A DNA stretch of 64,000 nucleotides. Origin: SABY01 sp964523795. GTDB taxonomy: Bacteria; Bacteroidota; Bacteroidia; Bacteroidales; 4484-276. This document shows, piece after piece, positions 1 to 7,039 of this stretch (position 1 is its first letter; the number at the start of each line of letters is the position of its first letter). The stretch is from positions 1-64,000 of the forward strand of contig CAZGAO010000004.1 in the NCBI GenBank assembly GCA_964523795.1. Direction: 5' to 3'. The notes beneath the pieces are model-generated. The model saw only the letters and a program-made list of their open reading frames with translations, had not been told where the DNA came from and ran no database searches. The position numbers and the translations under genes are program-made.

Positions 1-26
1 CAATTTTAGTGCTGAATGTCAGGTTG

Positions 27-548
27 TTATAAAATGCAAGTTGGGTTAAGCTGATACTTGCCATTTTCGTCCAATACAAAAACATTGACGTTTTCGTCGT
101 TGGGATAAACAACCCAGTATTCACGCACGCCGTGTTGCTGGTATATTTCAAACTTATCTTTGATATCGCGTTTTGAACTTTCGGGCGAAACAATCTCGAT
201 AATAAAATCCGGTGCTCCAAGGCAGCCCTTTTCATCCATTTTAGATAAGTCGCAAATCACGTAAATATCGGGTTGCACTACAGTGTAGATGGTTTCGTTG
301 TCTTTGTCCTTATTTTGCGGAAGGCGCACATCCGAGGGGGCATGATAAACTTCGCATTGCTTGTGTTCTAAAAAAATACTAAGATATTTTATAAAGTTGA
401 CTGAAATTTTTTGGTGACTTCTCGAGGGTGCCGGGGTCATCAATTTCACAATCCCATCATATAGCTCCCGCCGTTTGCCGTCCATCCAGGTGAGGTAGTC
501 GGCGTAGGAGTATCGTTTATTTGTATCCAAATTGAATGTTGTCATCAT
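27..548 (-). CDS. Uma2-family (DUF820) putative nuclease, C-terminally altered copy
   Basis: Uma2 proteins have a PD-(D/E)xK nuclease fold; they are abundant in cyanobacteria and Bacteroidota and their cellular role is poorly known. This 173-aa copy keeps the fold signature: QPD around residue 94, IIEIVSP around 116-122 and a lysine-rich KRDIKDK. It is the last of four tandem copies, each separated by 15 bp, with the same N-terminus as the next copy (MMTTFNLDTNKRYSYADYLT). Unlike its 195-aa sisters it loses homology after GKYQL and ends NPTCIL, so about 22 residues of the shared C-terminus (ending DLKEVFA) are missing. The break coincides with the last ~45 bp before the window edge and suggests a deletion or rearrangement junction there. 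Family assignment is firm; nuclease activity is inferred. Confidence 0.85.
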   Translation of the reverse strand: MMTTFNLDTNKRYSYADYLTWMDGKRRELYDGIVKLMTPAPSRSHQKISVNFIKYLSIFLEHKQCEVYHAPSDVRLPQNKDKDNETIYTVVQPDIYVICDLSKMDEKGCLGAPDFIIEIVSPESSKRDIKDKFEIYQQHGVREYWVVYPNDENVNVFVLDENGKYQLNPTCIL

Positions 549-563
549 TTTATATTTTTAAGA

Positions 564-1151
564 TTACGCAAAAACTTCCTTCAGGTCAATCTCCAAATCG
601 CCATCAAAAATATGTACCGGGATTTTATCATCTTCGGCAAACATACCTTTTAAATGATACTTTCCATTTTCATCGAGTACAAAAACATTGACGTTTTCAT
701 CGTTGGGGTTTACGATCCAATATTCGTGCACGCCGTGTTGCTGGTATATTTCAAACTTATCTTTGACATCACGCTTTGAACTGCCGGGCGAAACAATCTC
801 GATAATAAAATCCGGTGCTCCGAGGCAGCCCTTTTCATCCATTTTAGATAAATCGCAAACCACGTAAATATCCGGTTGCAAAACAGTATAAATAGTTTCA
901 TCCTTTTTATTTTTACCCTTAGGCAAACGCACATCTGATGGGGCATGATAAACTTCACAGTTTTTTTTGTCCAGATAAACATCCAAAAACCTTGAGAACT
1001 TGATTGAAATTTTTTGGTGACTTCTCGAGGGTGCCGGGGTCATCAGTTTTACAATCCCATCATACAGCTCCCGCCGCTTGCCGTCCATCCAGGTGAGGTA
1101 GTCGGCGTAGGAGTATCGTTTATTTGTATCCAAATTGAATGTTGTCATCAT
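564..1151 (-). CDS. Uma2-family (DUF820) putative nuclease, tandem copy
   Basis: A full-length 195-aa Uma2 protein. The PD-ExK-like residues are D94 (LQPD), E118 (IIEIV) and K130/K132 (RDVKDK). Residues 1-49 and 94-195 are almost identical to the neighbouring copies, while residues ~50-85 (KFSRFLDVYLDKKNCEV) differ strongly. That mosaic pattern suggests gene conversion of the flanks with a diversifying middle. The 15-bp spacer to each neighbour is nearly identical, so the four genes probably form one transcript read from beyond 2354. No partner gene is adjacent, and the biological role is unknown. Confidence 0.88.
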   Translation of the reverse strand: MMTTFNLDTNKRYSYADYLTWMDGKRRELYDGIVKLMTPAPSRSHQKISIKFSRFLDVYLDKKNCEVYHAPSDVRLPKGKNKKDETIYTVLQPDIYVVCDLSKMDEKGCLGAPDFIIEIVSPGSSKRDVKDKFEIYQQHGVHEYWIVNPNDENVNVFVLDENGKYHLKGMFAEDDKIPVHIFDGDLEIDLKEVFA

Positions 1152-1166
1152 TTTATATTTTTAAGA

Positions 1167-1754
1167 TTACGCAAAAACTTCCTTCAGGTCAATCTCCAAA
1201 TCGCCATCAAAAATATGTACCGGGATTTTATCATCTTCAGCATACATACCTTTTAGCTGATACTTTCCATTTTCATCGAGTACAAATACGTTAACGTTTT
1301 CATCGTTGGGATTTACGATCCAATACTCGCGAACGCCATGTTGCTGGTATATTTCAAACTTATCTTTGACATCACGCTTTGAACTTCCGGGCGAAACGAT
1401 CTCAATAATGAAATCCGGTGCACCAAGGCAGCCCTTTTCATCCATTTTAGACAAATCACAAATCACATAAAGATCGGGTTGCAAAACTGTATAAATAGTT
1501 TCATCCTTTTTATTTTTCCCCTTAGGCAAGCGCACATCTGATGGGGCATTGTAAACTTCACAGTTTTTGTCGCGCAGGTAATTCCAGCAAATACTTAAAA
1601 GACTTGCAGAAATTTTTTGATGACCTCGAGAAGGTGCAGGAGTCATCAACTTCACAATCCCGTCATAAAGCTCCCGCCGCTTGTCGTCCATCCAGGTGAG
1701 GTAGTCGGCGTAGGAGTATCGTTTGTTAGTATCCAGATTAAATGTTGTCATCAT
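1167..1754 (-). CDS. Uma2-family (DUF820) putative nuclease, tandem copy
   Basis: A 195-aa paralogue of the adjacent genes with the same fold motifs (QPDLYVICD, PDFIIEIVSPGSS, KRDVKDKFEIYQQHG). Its variable segment (ASLLSICWNYLRDKNCEV, about residues 50-67) is unlike either neighbour, although the C-terminal 80 residues are nearly the same. The ATG lies 15 bp after the stop of the upstream copy (1770-2354), which indicates co-transcription. The function is inferred only from the family. Confidence 0.88.
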   Translation of the reverse strand: MMTTFNLDTNKRYSYADYLTWMDDKRRELYDGIVKLMTPAPSRGHQKISASLLSICWNYLRDKNCEVYNAPSDVRLPKGKNKKDETIYTVLQPDLYVICDLSKMDEKGCLGAPDFIIEIVSPGSSKRDVKDKFEIYQQHGVREYWIVNPNDENVNVFVLDENGKYQLKGMYAEDDKIPVHIFDGDLEIDLKEVFA

Positions 1755-1769
1755 TTTATAATTTTAAGA

Positions 1770-2354
1770 TTACGCAAAAACTTCCTTCAGGTCAATCTCC
1801 AAATCGCCATCAAAAATATGTACCGGGATTTTATCATCTTCAGCATACATACCTTTTAGCTGATACTTTCCATTTTCATCGAGTACAAATACGTTAACGT
1901 TTTCATCGTTGGGATTTACAATCCAGTATTCGCGTACGCCGTGTTGCTGGTATATTTCAAACTTATCCCTGACATCCCGCTTTGAACTTCCGGCCGAAAC
2001 AATCTCGATAATAAAATCAGGGGCACCGAGGCAGCCTTTTTCATCCAGCTTCGATAAATCGCAAACTACGTACAGATCGGGCTGAACCACAGTGTAAACA
2101 GTTTCGTTGGCTTTGTTTTTATTCTGGGGCAGGCGCACATCCGATGGGGCATGGTAAACCTTGCACTCCTTGCTAACTAAGAAGTTGCTAAATACTCTGG
2201 TTAAATTTACTGATAAGTCCTGATGTTTTCTATTTGGTGCCGGGGTTATCAGTTTTACGATCCCATCATAAAGCTCCCGCTGCTTGTCGTCCATCCAGGT
2301 GAGGTAGTCAGCGTAGCTGTATCGTTTGTTTGTATCCAAATTGAGTGTATCCAT
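1770..2354 (-). CDS. Uma2-family (DUF820) putative nuclease, first gene of tandem array
   Basis: A 194-aa protein and the promoter-proximal member of the four-gene array. It starts MDTLNLDTNKRYSYADYLTW, one residue shorter than its sisters, and is the most divergent of the four in the first 90 residues (NRKHQDLSVNLTRVFSNFL). It keeps the PD-ExK-like residues and the shared C-terminus GDLEIDLKEVFA. A Bacteroidota -7 box (TACCTTTG on the minus strand, 2382-2389) lies 28 bp upstream of the ATG, so transcription of the whole array probably begins here. Confidence 0.88.
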   Translation of the reverse strand: MDTLNLDTNKRYSYADYLTWMDDKQRELYDGIVKLITPAPNRKHQDLSVNLTRVFSNFLVSKECKVYHAPSDVRLPQNKNKANETVYTVVQPDLYVVCDLSKLDEKGCLGAPDFIIEIVSAGSSKRDVRDKFEIYQQHGVREYWIVNPNDENVNVFVLDENGKYQLKGMYAEDDKIPVHIFDGDLEIDLKEVFA

Positions 2355-2381
2355 GGCCTGTCGATTTAATTATTACAAATA

Positions 2382-2389
2382 CAAAGGTA
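2382..2389 (-). promoter_or_regulatory. Candidate -7 promoter box for the Uma2 array
   Basis: Read on the minus strand this is TACCTTTG, matching the Bacteroidota -7 consensus TAnnTTTG. It lies 28 bp upstream of the first Uma2 gene. No well-spaced -33 TTG was seen, so the call rests on the -7 box and position alone. Confidence 0.45.
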
Positions 2390-2469
2390 ATTATTTTGAA
2401 GTAAAGGATTCTTGCAAGGATTTGTAAAAAAAGACTTTATCGAACATTTTTTTACAAACATTAAAAATC

Positions 2470-2477
2470 TACTTTTG
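2470..2477 (+). promoter_or_regulatory. Candidate -7 promoter box (TACTTTTG)
   Basis: TACTTTTG matches TAnnTTTG and lies about 52 bp upstream of the P-loop protein gene at 2530, in an AT-rich region shared with the divergent Uma2 array. No clear -33 element was found at the expected distance. Confidence 0.5.
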
Positions 2478-2529
2478 CACGGTTCAAATACATTTTATAA
2501 AATTTTACTAAAACAAGGGAAAAATAATT

Positions 2530-3870
2530 ATGAAGAAAAATGTAATTATTATTGGTGCTGCGGGAAGAGATTTCCACAACTTTAACACCTATTATCGTGG
2601 AAATGAATCGTACAACGTAGTGGCATATACTGCCGCTCAGATCCCCGATATCGACGGAAGGAAGTATCCGGCCGAGCTGGCTGGTGATTTATACCCGGAC
2701 GGTATCCCAATTTACGCAGAAGAAGACCTCCCTAAACTGATCAAAGATTTGAAAGTGGACGATTGCGTGTTTTCGTATAGCGATGTGCCTTACCCGCGCG
2801 TCATGGCCGTAAGTGCTATCGTAAACGCTGCCGGAGCCAACTTTATCTTGTTGGGGCCAAAAGACACCATGGTAAAAAGCACCAAGCCGCTTATCGCCGT
2901 TGGAGCTGTTCGCACAGGTTGTGGCAAAAGCCAGACTTCACGCCGCATTATCGAGCTGCTGATGGCAAAAGGCCTGAAAGTAGTAGCTGTTCGCCACCCC
3001 ATGCCTTATGGCGATTTGGTGATTCAAAAAGTGCAGCGCTTTGCTACAGTCGCAGACCTTGCCAAACACAAGTGTACCGTTGAGGAAATGGAAGAGTATG
3101 AGCCACATGTTGTTCGCGGAAACGTGATTTATGCAGGGGTTGATTACGAAGCCATCCTCCGCGCCGCCGAGCAGGATCCCGATGGATGCGATGTAGTACT
3201 TTGGGACGGTGGAAACAACGACTTCCCATTCTACACCCCCGACCTCAACATTACCGTGGTCGACCCACATCGTCCCGGAAATGAATTGAGCTACTACCCC
3301 GGCGAGGTAACCCTCAGGTTATCCGATGTTGTTGTTATCAACAAAATGGATACCGCCGGCCCCGAAGGCATTCAAACAGTGCGCGAAAGCATTGCCAAAG
3401 TTGCCCCCAAAGCTGTGGTTGTGGATGCTGCTTCTCCAATTAAAGTTGACGATGCTTCATTAATCAAAGGCAAAAGAGTTTTGGTGATCGAAGACGGCCC
3501 AACACTTACCCACGGCGAAATGAAGCTGGGTGCAGGTACTGTTGCTGCCATGAAATTTGGTGCTGCCGAACTCATCGACCCGCGTCCTTATACCGTTGGT
3601 AAACTCAGCGAAACATTCGCCATTTATCCTAACATTGGCACACTGTTGCCAGCTATGGGATATAGCGATCAGCAGCTCAAAGACCTCGAAACTACCATCA
3701 ACAACACCGATTGCGATTCAGTAGTAATTGGTACCCCGATCGACCTGAACCGCCTGATCAAAATCGAAAAGCCAAACACACGTGTTTACTACGATCTCCA
3801 GGAAATTGGCGATCCAAACCTGACACAAGTTGTGGATGAGTTTGTAGAAAAATTCAATTTGAAAAAGTAA
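2530..3870 (+). CDS. Cyclic 2,3-diphosphoglycerate synthetase-like P-loop GTPase/ATPase
   Basis: A 446-aa cytosolic protein without signal peptide. It begins with a Rossmann-like segment (KKNVIIIGAAGRDFHNFN), followed by a P-loop at about residues 123-137 (GAVRTGCGKSQTSRR) and WDGGNNDFPF with DPHRPG, a pattern seen in bacterial proteins annotated as cyclic 2,3-diphosphoglycerate synthetase or as GTPases of that family. NKMD at about residue 277 resembles the NKxD guanine-specificity motif. The archaeal enzyme (about 460 aa) makes a thermoprotectant in methanogens; in mesophilic Bacteroidota the real substrate is unknown. The gene stands alone, with its own -7 box and an intrinsic terminator immediately downstream. 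The family call is good; the reaction is inferred. Confidence 0.68.
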   Translation: MKKNVIIIGAAGRDFHNFNTYYRGNESYNVVAYTAAQIPDIDGRKYPAELAGDLYPDGIPIYAEEDLPKLIKDLKVDDCVFSYSDVPYPRVMAVSAIVNAAGANFILLGPKDTMVKSTKPLIAVGAVRTGCGKSQTSRRIIELLMAKGLKVVAVRHPMPYGDLVIQKVQRFATVADLAKHKCTVEEMEEYEPHVVRGNVIYAGVDYEAILRAAEQDPDGCDVVLWDGGNNDFPFYTPDLNITVVDPHRPGNELSYYPGEVTLRLSDVVVINKMDTAGPEGIQTVRESIAKVAPKAVVVDAASPIKVDDASLIKGKRVLVIEDGPTLTHGEMKLGAGTVAAMKFGAAELIDPRPYTVGKLSETFAIYPNIGTLLPAMGYSDQQLKDLETTINNTDCDSVVIGTPIDLNRLIKIEKPNTRVYYDLQEIGDPNLTQVVDEFVEKFNLKK

Positions 3871-3891
3871 TTCCCAAAAGGAGTTTAAGAT

Positions 3892-3928
3892 AAAAAGGCA
3901 GCTTCGCGAGGGGCTGTCTTTTTTTTTA
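3892..3928 (+). terminator. Intrinsic terminator after the P-loop protein gene
   Basis: AAAAAGGCAGC pairs with GCTGTCTTTTT (one G-U pair) around a short loop and is followed by a run of T. The T-run contains the stop codon of the convergent ATPase gene, so the hairpin may serve both strands. Confidence 0.75.
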
Positions 3929-5053
3929 TGTTTCCATGATAAATTCCTCAAAATTTTCGCGATTGATTACTTTGAAATGGTTGTCCGGATAAGCATTTGA
4001 AAATGTCTTTGGTATTCTTGCTTTTTGTTTTGGATTCCATTTAAACTCGTAAGCAAATAGTTTCCCTTCTCTTTCTTCAATGTAATCAATTTCCTGTTGG
4101 TCATAGGTTCTCCAGAAAAAACTATTTGCCCAAATATCATTGTAATGCAAGAGTTTGAATCTTTCACTAATCAAAAAATTTTCCCACAATGCACCGATAT
4201 CTTGTCTGAGTTCAGGGAGATTAAAATTTGCAATCACAGCATTTCTTATCCCATTATCTACAAAGTATATTTTTCGGCTCTTTGCAATTTCCTTTCTTGC
4301 GTTGCGCGAAAATGCACTTAATCTGAAAATAATGTATGCCTTTTCCAGGATGTCAATATACTTTTCAACGGTTTGATTGTCCAGCCCTACAGTTTTTGAA
4401 AGCTCATGGTATGACACCTCATTGCCAACTTGAAATGCCAATGCCTGCAAAAGTTTAATTATTTTTTCGGGCTTCTTTATCTGATCAAACCTTAAAATAT
4501 CTTTGTACAAATAGCTGTTATATATTTCCTTTAGAGTCCTTTTTTCATGGCCGGTACTTTCTACTACTTCCGGGTAATATCCATAAACCATGCGATGTGG
4601 GATCATACGCATTTCTTCCAAAAAGCCATGATGATTGACCATTTCGCTGTATGAAACCGGGAAAAGCTGGTACTCCCATTTTCGGCCTGTAAGGGGTTCG
4701 TTAATTTGGTTAGCAAGTTCAAATGATGAAGATCCGGTTGCAACTAATTGAACACCTTCAATTTGGTCGCTTATTAGTTTTAATTTAATGCCGATATCTT
4801 TGATCCGCTGAGCCTCATCAATCACCAAAACTTTGTTGCTATTAATTATTGTCCTTAATCTGGTAGATGTTGTATTCTCAAATAATATTTGTGTGTCAGG
4901 GTCATCGGCATTTAGCCATAAAACATGATCCATATTTTTGCAAATCTCTTTTATCATTGTGGTTTTACCTACTTGCCGAGCACCCATCAGAATGATGGCC
5001 TTCCCCTTGAAAAAGTAATTTTCGATTTTTGATTCTAAATGTCGTTTTATCAT
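3926..5053 (-). CDS. AAA-family ATPase with DUF4143 C-terminal domain
   Basis: A 375-aa soluble protein. The N-terminal AAA_14-type ATPase has a Walker A (MGARQVGKTTM, about residues 23-33) and a Walker B (VLVIDEAQRI, about 75-84), plus VATGSSSFEL, a sensor-like motif of this family. The C-terminal DUF4143 half (about residues 200-340) contains the family's YEFKWNPK motif near the end, where DUF4143 proteins often show a nuclease-like E-x-K pattern. These proteins are widespread accessory ATPases with unproven function; defence or genome maintenance has been proposed. A perfect 42-bp palindrome lies 15 bp upstream of the ATG and is a good candidate operator. The gene is convergent with the upstream housekeeping-like gene and is probably monocistronic. 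Confidence 0.85.
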   Translation of the reverse strand: MIKRHLESKIENYFFKGKAIILMGARQVGKTTMIKEICKNMDHVLWLNADDPDTQILFENTTSTRLRTIINSNKVLVIDEAQRIKDIGIKLKLISDQIEGVQLVATGSSSFELANQINEPLTGRKWEYQLFPVSYSEMVNHHGFLEEMRMIPHRMVYGYYPEVVESTGHEKRTLKEIYNSYLYKDILRFDQIKKPEKIIKLLQALAFQVGNEVSYHELSKTVGLDNQTVEKYIDILEKAYIIFRLSAFSRNARKEIAKSRKIYFVDNGIRNAVIANFNLPELRQDIGALWENFLISERFKLLHYNDIWANSFFWRTYDQQEIDYIEEREGKLFAYEFKWNPKQKARIPKTFSNAYPDNHFKVINRENFEEFIMET

Positions 5054-5068
5054 AGCCGTAAAATTTTA

Positions 5069-5110
5069 GATTGTAATCGCAAAATTAACGTTAATTTTGC
5101 GATTACAATC
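5069..5110. promoter_or_regulatory. Perfect 42-bp palindrome upstream of the AAA/DUF4143 gene
   Basis: The sequence reads the same on both strands from GATTGTAATC at the left edge to GATTACAATC at the right edge, centred on AAC|GTT at 5089/5090, with no mismatches. A further partial copy (TCGCAATATTA) follows directly. It lies between the divergent ATPase and nucleotidyltransferase genes, adjacent to the ATPase start. A dimeric repressor operator, a cruciform or a self-recognition site are all possible; no terminator T-run is involved. Confidence 0.6.
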
Positions 5111-5186
5111 GCAATATTACCATTTTTCGATAAGTGCCGGGGAGGTAAACCGATAAGGGTCTTTTATAGTTAATTGAATTTTTAAG

Positions 5187-5194
5187 TAATTTTG
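5187..5194 (+). promoter_or_regulatory. Candidate -7 promoter box (TAATTTTG)
   Basis: TAATTTTG fits TAnnTTTG and lies 31 bp before the ATG at 5226. No -33 element at the usual spacing was seen. Confidence 0.4.
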
Positions 5195-5225
5195 TTGTCC
5201 AGTGTTGCAAAATGATATTGGAATT

Positions 5226-5552
5226 ATGGATAAGATAGAAATATTAGAAAAGCTAAAAGAAAGCAAGGAAATCTTGGAAAAGAATTTCAGCATTACCAAA
5301 ATTGGTTTGTTTGGTAGTTATGCCACAGGACAAGAAACTGCGGACAGTGATATTGATATTTTTTATGAACTTGCGGCAGGGAAGCGTGAAGGGATTATAG
5401 ATGCTTACAACATCGAGAACTATTTTAAGCAATTGTTATTTGGGAAAGAGGTTGACCTGGTAAATGCAAAGTACGTTAATCCCATCATAGAAAATGAAAT
5501 CGTAAATTCAATAATTTATGTATTCCAAACGGAACTTAACTTACATCCCTAA
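5226..5552 (+). CDS. MNT-type nucleotidyltransferase domain protein
   Basis: A 108-aa protein consisting of a minimal nucleotidyltransferase. The signature GSYATGQETADSDIDIFYEL (about residues 31-50) contains the G-S...D-x-D catalytic arrangement of the polymerase-beta superfamily. The ATG at 5226 is preferred over the upstream GTG at 5202 because homologues begin just before the helix KIEILEKLKESKEIL and because a -7 box fits this start. Such proteins usually act as antitoxins that AMPylate a HEPN RNase partner, but no HEPN gene follows here, so this copy is an orphan. A related but distinct MNT/HEPN pair lies at 53963-54678. Confidence 0.82.
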   Translation: MDKIEILEKLKESKEILEKNFSITKIGLFGSYATGQETADSDIDIFYELAAGKREGIIDAYNIENYFKQLLFGKEVDLVNAKYVNPIIENEIVNSIIYVFQTELNLHP

Positions 5553-5577
5553 AAGCTGAAATATTTGCTCTTAAAAC

Positions 5578-5608
5578 TTGATAATCCTTCCCGCATTTCG
5601 TATCTTTG
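5578..5608 (+). promoter_or_regulatory. Bacteroidota-type promoter (TTG -33 / TATCTTTG -7)
   Basis: TTG at 5578-5580 and TATCTTTG at 5601-5608 are separated by 20 bp, matching the Bacteroidota sigma factor consensus TTG-N19..21-TAnnTTTG. The ATG of the T9SS protein follows 30 bp downstream. Confidence 0.68.
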
Positions 5609-5638
5609 TCAGCATTATTCACCAAATCCTGAATTGCT

Positions 5639-6709
5639 ATGAAAAATTTTATTCTTATCGCAGCCCTTTTGTTTTGGTCAGCTTTTAGTGTTGCCAACCC
5701 TATAATACTTCCCTTCTTAACCATCAATGAGCTTTGGTTTACTGATGATGACGAATGGGGTATGGAAATCGCCTACTACGAAGTAAATGAAACTGATTTT
5801 CCGATTATCAACATCGTTATTTCAAGTACCGATGGTGAGGCCGAATTATTAACGTTCGAGTTTAACGGAGAGAGCGGATTGATACTGGTGGAAAGCCCAT
5901 CCAACCTTTCGGGGCCTTGCATGATAAGTCCTGATCAGGATGAGGTAAGCCTTAGTTGGAGTGTGGGTGATGGTGGTGAATTGATGTGGCAGGAAACCAC
6001 CTTGATCTTTGGCGACCATCCTGATGCCATAGTTACGAGTCCCACTGCCGGCCAGTCGATTGCATTATTGTCCACTTCTGGTTTTTTTTACACCAAAGAC
6101 CAAAGCCCTACGCCTGGACAATGGAACGATACAACCGGAACAATGGGAACCTTGTATGGTACAATTTTCGATATTAACATGGAACCGATTCGGGAAGAAA
6201 TATTTAAACTTGTGGTTCTTCCCATAGCTCTTAATCAGTCTTTTACTACCAGCAGCGAAGGTGCTTATTCACTCAGGGTTCCATCCAATATTCTGTACCG
6301 CAATGGAATTATTCATTATATCAGCCCGCAGAATCCCGAATATCTTACAGTTGACATCCATTACATTATGGAACCCGATTCCATCGTAAATCTTGATATT
6401 TATTTACTCGACAGCCTAACGGTGGGCATCTTCGATCGTGAAACAAATTCTGCAGAAGGTTTTTACTTTTACCCCAATCCGCTGTCCAACAGCTTAGACC
6501 TCCGATATACAATCGATTTCCCGATTCAGCAAAAAGAAGTACTTATCGCTATCACCTCTTTAAGCTCATCCCAAGTTGAGAGCTATCCGGTACGGCAGCA
6601 ACAGGGTTTACTCAAACTATCTGACCAAACTATGCCGGGCGTTTATCTTGTCAGGCTCCTGGTGGATAACATGGTTGTAAGCTCAAATAAATTGGTCATC
6701 AGTAGATAA
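5639..6709 (+). CDS. Secreted protein with T9SS type A sorting domain
   Basis: A 356-aa exported protein. A Sec signal peptide (MKNFILIAALLFWSAFSVA) is followed by INELWFTDDDEWGMEIAYYE, which resembles the start of a lamin-tail-like domain. A middle segment (about residues 160-255, GTLYGTIFDINMEPIREEIF) looks like a carboxypeptidase-regulatory-like beta-sandwich. The last ~80 residues are a type A T9SS sorting domain (YFYPNPLSNSLDLRY ... PGVYLVRLLVDN ... KLVISR). It is expected to cross the outer membrane through the T9SS and be surface-attached or released. A full promoter lies upstream, and the gene converges on the lipoprotein gene with only 7 bp between the stops. The specific role is unknown. 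Confidence 0.8.
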   Translation: MKNFILIAALLFWSAFSVANPIILPFLTINELWFTDDDEWGMEIAYYEVNETDFPIINIVISSTDGEAELLTFEFNGESGLILVESPSNLSGPCMISPDQDEVSLSWSVGDGGELMWQETTLIFGDHPDAIVTSPTAGQSIALLSTSGFFYTKDQSPTPGQWNDTTGTMGTLYGTIFDINMEPIREEIFKLVVLPIALNQSFTTSSEGAYSLRVPSNILYRNGIIHYISPQNPEYLTVDIHYIMEPDSIVNLDIYLLDSLTVGIFDRETNSAEGFYFYPNPLSNSLDLRYTIDFPIQQKEVLIAITSLSSSQVESYPVRQQQGLLKLSDQTMPGVYLVRLLVDNMVVSSNKLVISR

Positions 6710-6716
6710 TGATTTT

Positions 6717-7004
6717 CTATAAATGCTCCTTTATTAACTTTTCAAGTTTTTCTTCCGAGGCCTCACCATAGCCCACCTGGCTGTGAATGATTTTTCCCTG
6801 TTTGTCGATTAGATACATGGTAGGATATCCCGATACGGTATCCTTATCACTCATGTATTTCATGTAATGCTCCATTTCGTAATATCCATTTTCGATAGAT
6901 TGACATTTTTTGAAGGACTGCTGCAAAATTTTTTCGGCGTTGGGTTGGCACGCAGTAGCTAAAACTATTAATACAATTGCCGGGAGAATAAGCTTGTTTT
7001 TCAT
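6717..7004 (-). CDS. Thioredoxin/TlpA-like lipoprotein with internal deletion (probably inactive)
   Basis: A 95-aa lipoprotein: the signal MKNKLILPAIVLIVLATAC ends in a lipobox with Cys19. Residues 20-52 (QQSFKKCQSIENGYYEMEH) resemble the N-terminal domain of Bacteroidota redoxin lipoproteins. The text then jumps at about residues 53-55 straight into the last part of a thioredoxin fold (YPTMYLIDKQGKIIHSQVGY, with the cis-Pro YPT). The whole CxxC region and about 200 residues usual in such proteins are absent, yet the frame is intact. The ATG at 7004 is chosen over 7034 because it begins a clean lipoprotein signal. It starts 36 bp after the TonB receptor gene and is probably in the same operon. 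Confidence 0.6.
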   Translation of the reverse strand: MKNKLILPAIVLIVLATACQPNAEKILQQSFKKCQSIENGYYEMEHYMKYMSDKDTVSGYPTMYLIDKQGKIIHSQVGYGEASEEKLEKLIKEHL

Positions 7005-7039
7005 TGTATTAATTATTTTTGATAAGTAATTCAAGCGTA

